Shown: piece by piece, positions 1 to 5,433 of the stretch
How the letters are laid out: every line of letters begins with the position of its first letter
Numbering within the stretch: the stretch's first letter is position 1
Source of the DNA: an archaeon
GTDB lineage: Archaea; Thermoproteota; Nitrososphaeria; Nitrososphaerales; Nitrosopumilaceae
Length of the DNA: 5,731 nt
Direction of reading: 5' to 3'
Assembly: GCA_021824845.1 (NCBI GenBank)
Contig: JAKAJY010000148.1
Location: forward strand, 1 to 5,731
Translations under genes and position numbers: made by a program
The notes under the pieces: model-generated
Databases searched by the model: none
Told to the model about the DNA's origin: nothing
The model's input: the letters and a program-made list of their open reading frames with translations, nothing else

Positions 1-133
1 AATCCAGTGTGACCACATATGATTTTTCAGGATCTGATGAAGAGCGAACTTGGAATAGTTCGTCATCGACTTTGATCACATTGCCCTCTTCGACTAGCTT
101 TTTTGCCTTGCGAATGGTGCTTGCACTCATCAT
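1..133 (-). CDS. Partial SWIM zinc-finger-like protein (N-terminus only)
   Basis: This reading frame runs off the left edge, so only about 44 N-terminal residues are visible. It begins with two consecutive ATG codons (133-131 and 130-128), and either could be the start. An in-frame TGA lies further upstream, before any other ATG. The visible protein starts MMSASTIRKAKKLVEEGN and continues to a VRSSSDPEKSYVVTLD stretch. The V-x-S-x-S-x(4)-Y-x-V pattern is what precedes the CxC zinc ligands in SWIM domains, but the cysteines themselves would lie outside the window. SWIM domains bind DNA or proteins and occur as small stand-alone proteins in archaea. The gene is divergent from the winged-helix gene at 248. 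The coding frame is fairly secure; the family call is inference from one motif. Confidence 0.6.
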   Translation of the reverse strand, partial: MMSASTIRKAKKLVEEGNVIKVDDELFQVRSSSDPEKSYVVTLD

Positions 134-247
134 ACTGAGTTGATCGCAGAGATTAGAATAGATTGTGATCAGTGCATGTTTTTTGTGCAAAAAATTTGCT
201 CACAGAGCACATAAGGAATATCAACCGAGTTTTGATTTGACTATCAA
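134..247. promoter_or_regulatory. Divergent intergenic promoter region with two dyads
   Basis: This 114-bp spacer must hold the promoters of both the minus-strand SWIM-like gene and the plus-strand winged-helix gene. Near its centre are two neighbouring inverted repeats. One is at 179-194, with arms TTTTTTG and CAAAAAA around a 2-bp spacer. The other is at 197-209, with arms TGCTC and GAGCA around ACA. Neither gene has a textbook TATA box. AT-rich stretches about 24 bp from each start (around 152-163 on the minus strand and 213-222 on the plus strand) are weak candidates. The dyads are directly visible; their role as operators is inference. Confidence 0.4.
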
Positions 248-562
248 GTGGAGCGAAAATTCAACCAAACACCTGGGGACACAAATGTTGCCATCTTGGG
301 ATATCTAACAAAGGTTGGAACGTGGATGAACCTGCGCCAAATCACTACTGGAACACCAGGTTCGGACCTAAATCGGGAAAGGCTGAGATTGATTTTGGAG
401 AGCTTCTCAAAAAAAGAATTTGTGGAAATTCGCGAAAGCCAAAACCCAAAGGCAAAATTCGAATACAAAATTACAGAAAAAGGCAAGGACACATTTCTAA
501 AATGCACCGACTTTGACCCAGACGTAAGATATGTGATGGGTTTGCGGGACTACAAGGACTAG
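248..562 (+). CDS. Winged-helix DNA-binding protein (small archaeal regulator)
   Basis: The 104-residue protein has the layout of a single winged helix-turn-helix domain. A helix spans about residues 12-23, a second helix about 28-34, and a recognition-like helix about 42-55. A beta wing follows, ending in the characteristic YKITEKGKDTF stretch (about 73-83). The Y-x-I-T-x-K-G motif is typical of archaeal winged-helix families such as HTH_45-like proteins, which act as soluble transcription regulators. The start is GTG at 248. An in-frame TGA lies just upstream and no in-frame ATG is available before residue 27, so GTG is the only sensible start. There is no ligand or zinc domain. Its last codons overlap by 4 bp the stop of the convergent membrane-protein gene. 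Target genes are unknown; autoregulation through the upstream dyads is possible. Confidence 0.8.
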   Translation: MERKFNQTPGDTNVAILGYLTKVGTWMNLRQITTGTPGSDLNRERLRLILESFSKKEFVEIRESQNPKAKFEYKITEKGKDTFLKCTDFDPDVRYVMGLRDYKD

Positions 563-1404
563 TTTATCCATAACATGGAATAGCCCTGATCATCCTCAAA
601 TATCAGGTCCATGTCAAAGTCCAGATTCAGATTCTGCATTATGGTTGCAAGCTTGGCAGATTGTAATTCATCATCAAAATTTTTTGATAGACACAGCACA
701 CGGAACAATGGCTTACCAGACTTGGAGAGATTGTTTGCAAATTGCTCCAGTGTTTGTGCAGTTACATTGTCAAAGAACTTGACTGCAAAAAAGCCCTTTT
801 TTGTAGAGACCACCACATCCATAGTTTCACTTCCAATGGATTGGTTTTGCTTGTAGGGTAGCTTTTTTCCTTCCGGCTTTACTTTGCGCAAAATTGCCTG
901 TAGTTCTGGAAACACCAGACTGGAATGATTTAGGATTTTATCAGTTCTGGTCTCGCCTTCCGGGAATGAGGTCTCAAAGTTTACCAAATATGATTGTCTG
1001 ATTAATTGTCCTTCAATGGACTTTAGCTCTTTTTTGTATGACTGACCACGTGACGTAATCCACAAAAACAAAAATGACAGCAAGCCAATTACCACACCAT
1101 TACTTGCCATTAGCCAGACTTGCGTGGTGTATAGTTTTAGAACACTATCAGTGGAAAATATCTCATCAGTGTCTGGAACAAATGCAAGTCCAACTTGGCC
1201 TGTCTTTTCGTCTTTGATTTCCTTGATTTCACCGTGCTTGTTTATTTCTTCTTGAAAGTGATATTGCGATAATGAGATTACAACAGATAATGACAATAAT
1301 CCGATTATAACCATGATCAGAGTCACCCTATACCAGGTGGAGAGATTCTCAATTGCTGCGTCGAGCTTTTCCGCTAGAGACCTGTCGCCGTTTTGAGACA
1401 ACAC
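559..1404 (-). CDS. Two-pass membrane protein with soluble C-terminal domain, possibly degenerate nuclease fold
   Basis: The 281-residue protein has hydrophobic segments at about 25-46 and 96-117. Between them is a hydrophilic loop of about 50 residues rich in charged residues. A soluble domain of about 160 residues follows. The basic residues after the second segment (SRGQSYKKELK) suggest the C-terminal domain is cytoplasmic. That domain has a helix, then a strand pair MDVVVS...GFFAVKFF (195-211), then an alternating helix/strand pattern. This resembles the core of restriction-endonuclease-like (PD-(D/E)xK) folds, with D196 and K209 at plausible places. The usual acidic or Gln residue two before the Lys is Ala207, so any such domain may be inactive. 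The family is not recognised with certainty. The start is GTG at 1404, with a TATA-like box 23 bp upstream. The gene is divergent from the PIN gene. Confidence 0.75.
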   Translation of the reverse strand: MLSQNGDRSLAEKLDAAIENLSTWYRVTLIMVIIGLLSLSVVISLSQYHFQEEINKHGEIKEIKDEKTGQVGLAFVPDTDEIFSTDSVLKLYTTQVWLMASNGVVIGLLSFLFLWITSRGQSYKKELKSIEGQLIRQSYLVNFETSFPEGETRTDKILNHSSLVFPELQAILRKVKPEGKKLPYKQNQSIGSETMDVVVSTKKGFFAVKFFDNVTAQTLEQFANNLSKSGKPLFRVLCLSKNFDDELQSAKLATIMQNLNLDFDMDLIFEDDQGYSMLWIN

Positions 1405-1423
1405 CGTTTGGGATTTTTGTGTG

Positions 1424-1431
1424 TATTTAAT
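1424..1431 (-). promoter_or_regulatory. TATA-like box for the minus-strand membrane-protein gene
   Basis: On the minus strand this reads ATTAAATA, centred about 23 bp upstream of the GTG start at 1404. There is no Shine-Dalgarno-like sequence between them. In archaea a TATA box sits about 25 bp before the transcription start, so the mRNA would start at or next to the GTG and be leaderless. This is inferred from position and composition only. Confidence 0.5.
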
Positions 1432-1475
1432 GACTTGTTACAAATTGTAACATGATACAGTTTTTGCAAAATCGC

Positions 1476-1483
1476 TTTTATAG
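1476..1483 (+). promoter_or_regulatory. TATA-like box for the PIN-receiver transcript
   Basis: The sequence TTTTATAG is centred about 22-23 bp before the ATG at 1502. No purine-rich ribosome-binding site lies in between. This spacing predicts transcription starting at or within a few bases of the ATG, giving a leaderless mRNA for the PIN gene. The box lies in the 97-bp divergent spacer shared with the membrane-protein gene, about 50 bp from that gene's own TATA-like box. Confidence 0.55.
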
Positions 1484-1501
1484 CTAAGGCTAACCATATT
1501 C

Positions 1502-1921
1502 ATGGAGTCATTACAGACAGTAGTGCTGGACACAAATGTAATCATAAAAGAGATCCAAGAAGGAAGAATTTTAAAACCAATTGCAAAGAGAATGAAAAAA
1601 TACAAGTCAAAGCTTGTAATGCCGGAAATCATTTTAGGTGAGGTAGGAAAGGTTACGGGTGCGGATCCAATATCCACAATGAATCGAGTCTACCAGTATT
1701 GCAAGCACCCAATCATGATGGACAAGACAGATGAGATTCTATCTGAATCACAAAGAATTACCGAAAAATATTACGAATGCCACAAATCCGACAGTTTGAT
1801 TTTAGCCACTGCAAAAATAACCGGTTCTACTTTGGTCAGCTTTGATAGAGATTTATTACAAACAGCAAAGATGGAAGGCGTCCAGGCATTTTTACCAAGA
1901 AACTACATCAGGTGGGGATGA
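1502..1921 (+). CDS. PIN-domain protein (VapC-like ribonuclease)
   Basis: The 139-residue protein is a stand-alone PIN domain, the usual size for the family. PIN domains are metal-dependent ribonucleases that use a cluster of acidic residues. All four expected positions are visible: D10 in the LDTNVI opening motif, E47 in LGEV, D97 in KSDSLILATA, and D115 in SFDRDLL, so the enzyme looks intact. VapC toxins have this architecture, but no small antitoxin gene precedes it; the upstream spacer is only 97 bp and promoter-like. It may therefore be a housekeeping or orphan PIN nuclease rather than half of a toxin-antitoxin pair. The ATG at 1502 is the first start and lies 22-23 bp after a TATA-like box. 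Its TGA overlaps the ATG of the next gene by 4 bp, implying co-transcription and coupled translation with the receiver protein. Confidence 0.88.
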   Translation: MESLQTVVLDTNVIIKEIQEGRILKPIAKRMKKYKSKLVMPEIILGEVGKVTGADPISTMNRVYQYCKHPIMMDKTDEILSESQRITEKYYECHKSDSLILATAKITGSTLVSFDRDLLQTAKMEGVQAFLPRNYIRWG

Positions 1922-2295
1922 GAAAGGTGAAGGCATTGGTTTTAGAACAAAACGAGAGAATAGTCCAATTATACAAGTCCATCTTTATGCAACAAAAATG
2001 TGAGGCAGAGTTTGTCTCAGATTCACTATCATGTATAGACAAGTTTGCCACAAAAACCAGCCAATATGATCTGGTCATATTGGAAAAGCCAATAAAAACA
2101 GACATTGACACCAATCTAGAAGATGCGATAAGAGCGGCAAGCCCTACGCAGAGAGTATTTTTCCTATCCCCATACATGACGCCAAGAGAGGAAGAGTTTG
2201 ATTCAGTCAAGGAAACGCTAGATTTGATTGACAAGCCATTTGCAATGGTGAATCTTTTGGCGCAGCTGGCAGTCAAGCCAACACTTGGGAAATAA
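1918..2295 (+). CDS. Atypical receiver-domain protein with Asp-to-Glu phospho-site
   Basis: The 125-residue protein matches a single CheY-like receiver domain. It has a hydrophobic first strand (KALVLEQNE, about 5-13), the third strand DLVILE (51-56), the fourth strand VFFLSPY (80-86) and the DKPF motif (105-108). The conserved Thr/Ser is S84 and the conserved Lys is K106. The phospho-acceptor Asp at the end of strand 3 is Glu (E56), and the acidic pair after strand 1 is reduced to E10/Q11. Canonical phosphorylation is therefore unlikely. There is no output domain. I prefer ATG 1918 over GTG 1912: it gives an ATGA overlap with the PIN stop, and an AGGTGG purine stretch lies just upstream as a possible, closely spaced ribosome-binding site. 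It could act as a phosphorylation-independent binding partner, but its target is unknown. Confidence 0.78.
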   Translation: MRKVKALVLEQNERIVQLYKSIFMQQKCEAEFVSDSLSCIDKFATKTSQYDLVILEKPIKTDIDTNLEDAIRAASPTQRVFFLSPYMTPREEEFDSVKETLDLIDKPFAMVNLLAQLAVKPTLGK

Positions 2296-2297
2296 GA

Positions 2298-2303
2298 TTT
2301 TAA
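2298..2303 (+). promoter_or_regulatory. Candidate TATA-like box for the permease pair
   Basis: A TTTTAA core sits in the 31-bp gap after the receiver gene, about 26 bp before the DppB ATG at 2327. The spacing fits a leaderless archaeal start, which would allow the permease genes to be transcribed separately from the PIN-receiver pair. The motif is short and AT-rich sequence is common, so this is tentative. Confidence 0.35.
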
Positions 2304-2326
2304 GCTAACCGCTCAAGATCATACTA

Positions 2327-3379
2327 ATGGGCCTCAAGCGCTATTTTGCCAAACGCGGCGCAATTTTGTTTGGAGTTCTCATGATAACTTTGTTTTTGAC
2401 TGTGATTCTGGTTGGCTCTAACATGGATGCAATACTCAAAAAAGGAATTGCCATTCAGGTGAGGGCAGAAATAGTAGAAAACAAGGACCTAGTGGAAGGA
2501 TTTGCGGGAACGGATGAGCTAAATTCATACATTTCCAACCAAATAGAACAGCGAACCAAGGCGCTGGGCCTTGATGCTCCATGGCATTCTCCCAACAGAA
2601 TAGGCCTTGCAATGTACAAGATTTTGGTTTTGGACTTTGGACATTCCGCATTTTTGACAAGCGATTCCGGCTCAACTGCAGTAGGTGACATAATACTTGA
2701 AAAACTCCCAAGAACCATACTATTATTCACAACTGCAACCATCATAATTTCCATAATCGGAATATTTGTTGGCGCAATATCTGGAAGCAGGATTGGTTCT
2801 AAAACAGACAAGGTCACATCTGCATTTGCCATAATCAGCAGCAGTTTTCCGGTTTGGTGGATTGGTCTTATTATGATTTTCACATTTGCGTTCTCGTATA
2901 GTATTTTTCCGGCAAGGGCAACACCGCCAATACCTCCAAGTGATCCAGGCTATGCTGTTGCGCTACTATACCACATGGCCCTACCAATCATCACAATCGT
3001 CTTGATTGGATTTGGAACATGGGCATATTTGGTGAGAAACTTTATGGCCGGAATAATGCAAGAAGATTTCATCTTTGTCAAAAAGACAATAGGCCTAAAG
3101 CACAGAAAGATAATCTTTGGCAGTGCACTAAAAAATGCCGCACCTCCAATTGTTACCATACTAGCGCTTAGTCTTTCAGGCTCACTTGGTGGGGCAATAA
3201 TCACAGAGGCAGTCTTTGATTGGCCTGGAATGGGAAGACTGTACTTTGAGGCAATCACACTAATGGATTTGCCAGTCATAATTGGCGCCACCTATGTTCT
3301 GACGGTGTTCTTTTTGGTGAGCATCTTTATCTCGGATTTGCTGTATGGGTATTTGGATCCTAGGATCAGAACAACATGA
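2327..3379 (+). CDS. dppB: DppB/OppB-family ABC transporter permease
   Basis: This 350-residue integral membrane protein is one of two channel subunits of a peptide/nickel-type (Dpp/Opp) ABC importer. A first membrane helix is at about 11-30. It is followed by an extracytoplasmic segment (31-120) ending in the family-typical LDFGHS-like stretch (102-107). Further helices lie at about 130-150, 165-192, 211-232, 275-292 and 316-336. The cytoplasmic EAA loop that contacts the ATPase is visible at about 246-273 (EDF...KKTIGLKHRKIIF...LKNAAPP). The DppB signature TEAVFDWPGMGRL is at 293-305 and the C-terminus ends LDPRIR. The usual GDPA-type motif after the first helix is not evident (SNMDAIL instead). 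Its TGA overlaps the ATG of the DppC gene by 4 bp. Substrate cannot be told from sequence; the symbol denotes the family. Confidence 0.92.
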   Translation: MGLKRYFAKRGAILFGVLMITLFLTVILVGSNMDAILKKGIAIQVRAEIVENKDLVEGFAGTDELNSYISNQIEQRTKALGLDAPWHSPNRIGLAMYKILVLDFGHSAFLTSDSGSTAVGDIILEKLPRTILLFTTATIIISIIGIFVGAISGSRIGSKTDKVTSAFAIISSSFPVWWIGLIMIFTFAFSYSIFPARATPPIPPSDPGYAVALLYHMALPIITIVLIGFGTWAYLVRNFMAGIMQEDFIFVKKTIGLKHRKIIFGSALKNAAPPIVTILALSLSGSLGGAIITEAVFDWPGMGRLYFEAITLMDLPVIIGATYVLTVFFLVSIFISDLLYGYLDPRIRTT

Positions 3380-4731
3380 CAGATTATTCAGAGATCAAGT
3401 CTAGTTTCACAAAAAGCAGAATAGGTCTTGCAGGCATTGCCATGTTAGTAATACTGGTTGGGCTATCTGTGTTTACTGCCATTGCCATACCTGTAGAGAC
3501 CTACAAACAATGGAACAATCCGGCTAGCTGGACTGAGCTGCCAAAGTCTGCGCTGCCAATCTGGATCAACTGGTTCTCTGAGAAAAAAATACCAGAGCAC
3601 AAAATACTGGATGCTCCACAATCCACACTCAAAAAGGGCAGCTCCGAGAACATCATTACACAGAAATTTACCGTCGATTATTCCTATGACTATTTCCCAA
3701 ACGAGTTTCTGCTCCAGTTTGATGCCCAGTATTCCGGCTCACCGGTGCTAAAAATCACAGCAATCAGGCCAGACCAGACAACGTTGGAGTTATTATCTAC
3801 GGCATTACCTCACTCATCTCAAACATCAGACTATACTGACAAGATTTTTTCAACCAACGAGTCCATTAGAAAAAATCTCAGGCTGGAATCACAAAAATTC
3901 TCATACCCAATACAGTCCTTGACTGCAAAGGAGATAATTTTTGCAAAAACCACTCAACATGAACTGCTAAAGGGAAAATACGAGTTTGTAATCATCCTGT
4001 CTGGAAAAAACATCGAATCATTTGACTCCACGATGATTCTTGGTGGAAAGGCATTCGGCGTAATTGGAACCGATGAGTTGAGGCGGGACTTGGCAATTGG
4101 ACTGCTCTGGGGAACACCGGTTGCTCTATTCATTGGTGTGGTGGTGGCATTTGGCTCAGCCATATCTGGATTGGTCTTTGGTGTTTATGCCGGCTACAAG
4201 GGTGGGAAAACGGACGAGTCCATGATGCGATTAAACGATGTAATCTATGCATTGCCGGCATTGCCGTTTTTGATCATTCTCTCTGTTACTACATCAAATA
4301 GCATATTTTTGCTAATTGGGTTTTTGATGTTGTTTGGTTGGGTTGGGATTGCCAAGGTCTCAAGAAGCATATCGCTGCAGATCAAGACTCGCCAGTTTGT
4401 CGATGCGGCAAAGACGATGGGCCAGAAGGATTCCAAGATTATTTTCTGTCACATCATTCCACAGATAATGCCGTATGCCCTTGCAAGCATCGCAATTTCA
4501 GTTCCCGCCGCAATAACTACAGAGGCGGGTCTTAGCTTTTTGGGCCTGGGTGATCCAACATATCCAACATGGGGCCAAATCCTTCATGATGCCAAATCCC
4601 ACGGGGCGGCTGCTCGAGGATTGTGGTGGTGGATAGTACCGCCCGGGGTGATGGTTGCAATAACGGGTCTTGCCTTTGTCTTTATTGGTAATTCCTTGGA
4701 ATCCATAGTGAATCCAAAGCTAAGACGCTAG
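3376..4731 (+). CDS. dppC: DppC/OppC-family ABC transporter permease with large extracytoplasmic insertion
   Basis: The 451-residue protein is the partner channel subunit to the preceding DppB. Family hallmarks are all present: a first helix at about 16-38, the GTDELRRD motif at 231-238, helices from about 245 onward, an EAA loop at about 340-366 (QFVDAAKTMGQKDSKII...IIPQIMP), the TTEAGLSFLGLGDPTYPTWG signature at 381-400, and a C-terminal NPKLR. Typical members are about 280-300 residues. The extra length is a region at about 39-228, between helix 1 and the GTD motif. It has no obvious membrane helix, looks beta-rich (for example FLLQFDAQYSG and KYEFVIILSGK), and would face outside the cell. 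The gene starts inside the end of dppB (ATGA overlap), so the two are co-translated. It ends in a CTAG shared with the convergent gene. No ATPase or binding protein is adjacent. Confidence 0.92.
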   Translation: MTDYSEIKSSFTKSRIGLAGIAMLVILVGLSVFTAIAIPVETYKQWNNPASWTELPKSALPIWINWFSEKKIPEHKILDAPQSTLKKGSSENIITQKFTVDYSYDYFPNEFLLQFDAQYSGSPVLKITAIRPDQTTLELLSTALPHSSQTSDYTDKIFSTNESIRKNLRLESQKFSYPIQSLTAKEIIFAKTTQHELLKGKYEFVIILSGKNIESFDSTMILGGKAFGVIGTDELRRDLAIGLLWGTPVALFIGVVVAFGSAISGLVFGVYAGYKGGKTDESMMRLNDVIYALPALPFLIILSVTTSNSIFLLIGFLMLFGWVGIAKVSRSISLQIKTRQFVDAAKTMGQKDSKIIFCHIIPQIMPYALASIAISVPAAITTEAGLSFLGLGDPTYPTWGQILHDAKSHGAAARGLWWWIVPPGVMVAITGLAFVFIGNSLESIVNPKLRR

Positions 4732-4740
4732 TTTTCTAGC
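4727..4740. terminator. Small hairpin over the convergent stop codons
   Basis: GCTAG and CTAGC form a perfect 5-bp inverted repeat around a TTTT loop, lying across the stop codons of the DppC gene (plus) and the 107-residue gene (minus). Being symmetrical, it could form in transcripts of either strand. Archaeal termination relies mainly on U-tracts, and none of useful length follows on either strand, so a terminator function is weakly supported; it may be a by-product of the CTAG stop overlap. Confidence 0.25.
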
Positions 4741-5051
4741 TTGAAATCTCGGATTATTTTGAGTGCCTGATCGTTTAGCTTTATGGTGTAGGCGGCGGCA
4801 TTTGGGTCGGTAAGCTGGGCTAGAATCTCTGCAAACTTGGACTTGTCCTTTCCTCGCTCGTACATGCCGCCAGTCTCCTTGATACAGAGGGGGAATTTTT
4901 TGAGGTTCAACCCATTCTGCAAAAGATGCGCAATGAATTTTTTATAGTGCTCGGTTTCGTACCAGTCCATCTTTTTTTCATCGCATGCGGCAATCCAAGT
5001 GTCAATTGAATTCTGGTAAATTGCCTTTGTCCTTAGCTCTTCAAGTGACAT
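4728..5051 (-). CDS. Conserved-looking small hypothetical protein
   Basis: I do not recognise this 107-residue protein. It is soluble with no membrane segment or signal peptide, mostly charged, and likely helical. A Trp/Tyr-containing region lies at about 19-36 (W20, W30, Y31, Y36), followed by a Gly-rich turn GGMYERGKDK (61-70) and a C-terminal amphipathic stretch. It has only two cysteines (C23, C56) and no metal or nucleotide motif that I can see. ATG at 5051 is the first start. It begins 4 bp after the stop of the zinc-ribbon gene upstream, so the two are almost certainly one transcription unit. Its TAG is interlocked with that of the DppC gene on the other strand. Smooth coding frame, close spacing and lack of a competing frame support it as a real gene. 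Confidence 0.75.
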   Translation of the reverse strand: MSLEELRTKAIYQNSIDTWIAACDEKKMDWYETEHYKKFIAHLLQNGLNLKKFPLCIKETGGMYERGKDKSKFAEILAQLTDPNAAAYTIKLNDQALKIIRDFKLEN

Positions 5052-5055
5052 GTAA

Positions 5056-5391
5056 CTAAAAATCAGCGCGCTTCATCTTGGAGCCACACCTAGGACATGT
5101 CGCTCCCTTGAATTTGTGATTGCATGTAAGGCAGACATACTTGACTCCTCCCCCACCTTCAGAGTTAAAGCCAAAAAATCCGCCACCAGATGACTCTCCC
5201 CCATAGCCGCGCATCTTACTCATTTGACTACGTCTAATCCATATCGGCAGTAAGATGAATACCGCTAGTGCAACTGCTAGTCCCGTATATGGTGGAAATC
5301 CTAACCATGAGAATAAAATTTGAATGCCGATGCTAAACGCAAGGGATGCAAACAGGTAAATCAGATATCGTCTATAACCGGGATACAACAC
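5056..5391 (-). CDS. Two-pass membrane protein with C-terminal zinc ribbon
   Basis: The 111-residue protein has two membrane helices at about 9-30 and 36-52. A basic segment follows (RRSQMSKMR), so the C-terminus should be cytoplasmic, and then a glycine/serine-rich flexible linker at about 62-82. A zinc ribbon completes it: C87-x2-C90, eight residues, C99-x2-C102. All four ligands are present. Such small membrane-anchored zinc ribbons are common in archaea, mostly of unknown role; protein-protein or nucleic-acid contact at the membrane is a reasonable guess but not shown. The start is GTG at 5391 (TTG follows directly at 5388), and a TATA-like CTTTAAATC lies about 24 bp upstream, so the mRNA is probably leaderless. 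It is followed after 4 bp by the 107-residue gene and preceded by the JAMM protease gene, 42 bp away. Confidence 0.85.
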   Translation of the reverse strand: MLYPGYRRYLIYLFASLAFSIGIQILFSWLGFPPYTGLAVALAVFILLPIWIRRSQMSKMRGYGGESSGGGFFGFNSEGGGGVKYVCLTCNHKFKGATCPRCGSKMKRADF

Positions 5392-5410
5392 AGTAATTGC
5401 CTTAAAAAAG

Positions 5411-5419
5411 GATTTAAAG
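5411..5419 (-). promoter_or_regulatory. TATA-like box for the zinc-ribbon gene
   Basis: The minus strand reads CTTTAAATC, centred about 24 bp before the GTG start at 5391, with no Shine-Dalgarno sequence between. This spacing predicts a leaderless transcript covering the zinc-ribbon gene and the 107-residue gene. A T-tract just downstream (5403-5408, minus strand) could also serve to end transcripts from the JAMM gene. Confidence 0.5.
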
Positions 5420-5433
5420 TTTTGTCAGTTTTT

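Noticed and set aside
244..507. Minus-strand frame opposite the winged-helix gene, and plus-strand frame at 322-516
   Set aside because: Both are shadows of the winged-helix gene, whose wing motif YKITEKG is recognisable.
1912..1917. GTG at 1912 as start of the receiver protein
   Set aside because: The ATG at 1918 creates the typical ATGA stop-start overlap and leaves the AGGTGG stretch as a possible ribosome-binding site; GTG would add only Met-Gly.
1908..2276. Open frame of 122 codons on the minus strand across the receiver gene
   Set aside because: It is antisense to the receiver gene, which has clear receiver motifs and an ATGA overlap with PIN; the antisense product has no recognisable features.
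2455..2883. Open frame of 142 codons on the minus strand inside the DppB gene
   Set aside because: It is fully antisense to a well-recognised permease, its translation shows no domain-like pattern, and the DppB frame explains the codon pattern. Likewise the minus frames at 2436-2711, 2950-3291, 3954-4163 and 4245-4436.
1502..4731. PIN, receiver and DppB/DppC genes as a single new defence or signalling system
   Set aside because: Same-strand order alone does not link a peptide-type permease pair to the PIN-receiver unit, and a separate TATA-like box precedes dppB. There are no mobile-element or defence-island marks.
5400..5411. CCTT-AAAA-AAGG inverted repeat as a regulatory hairpin
   Set aside because: The stem is only 4 bp in an AT-rich spacer; the T-tract may help termination but the dyad alone is not convincing.
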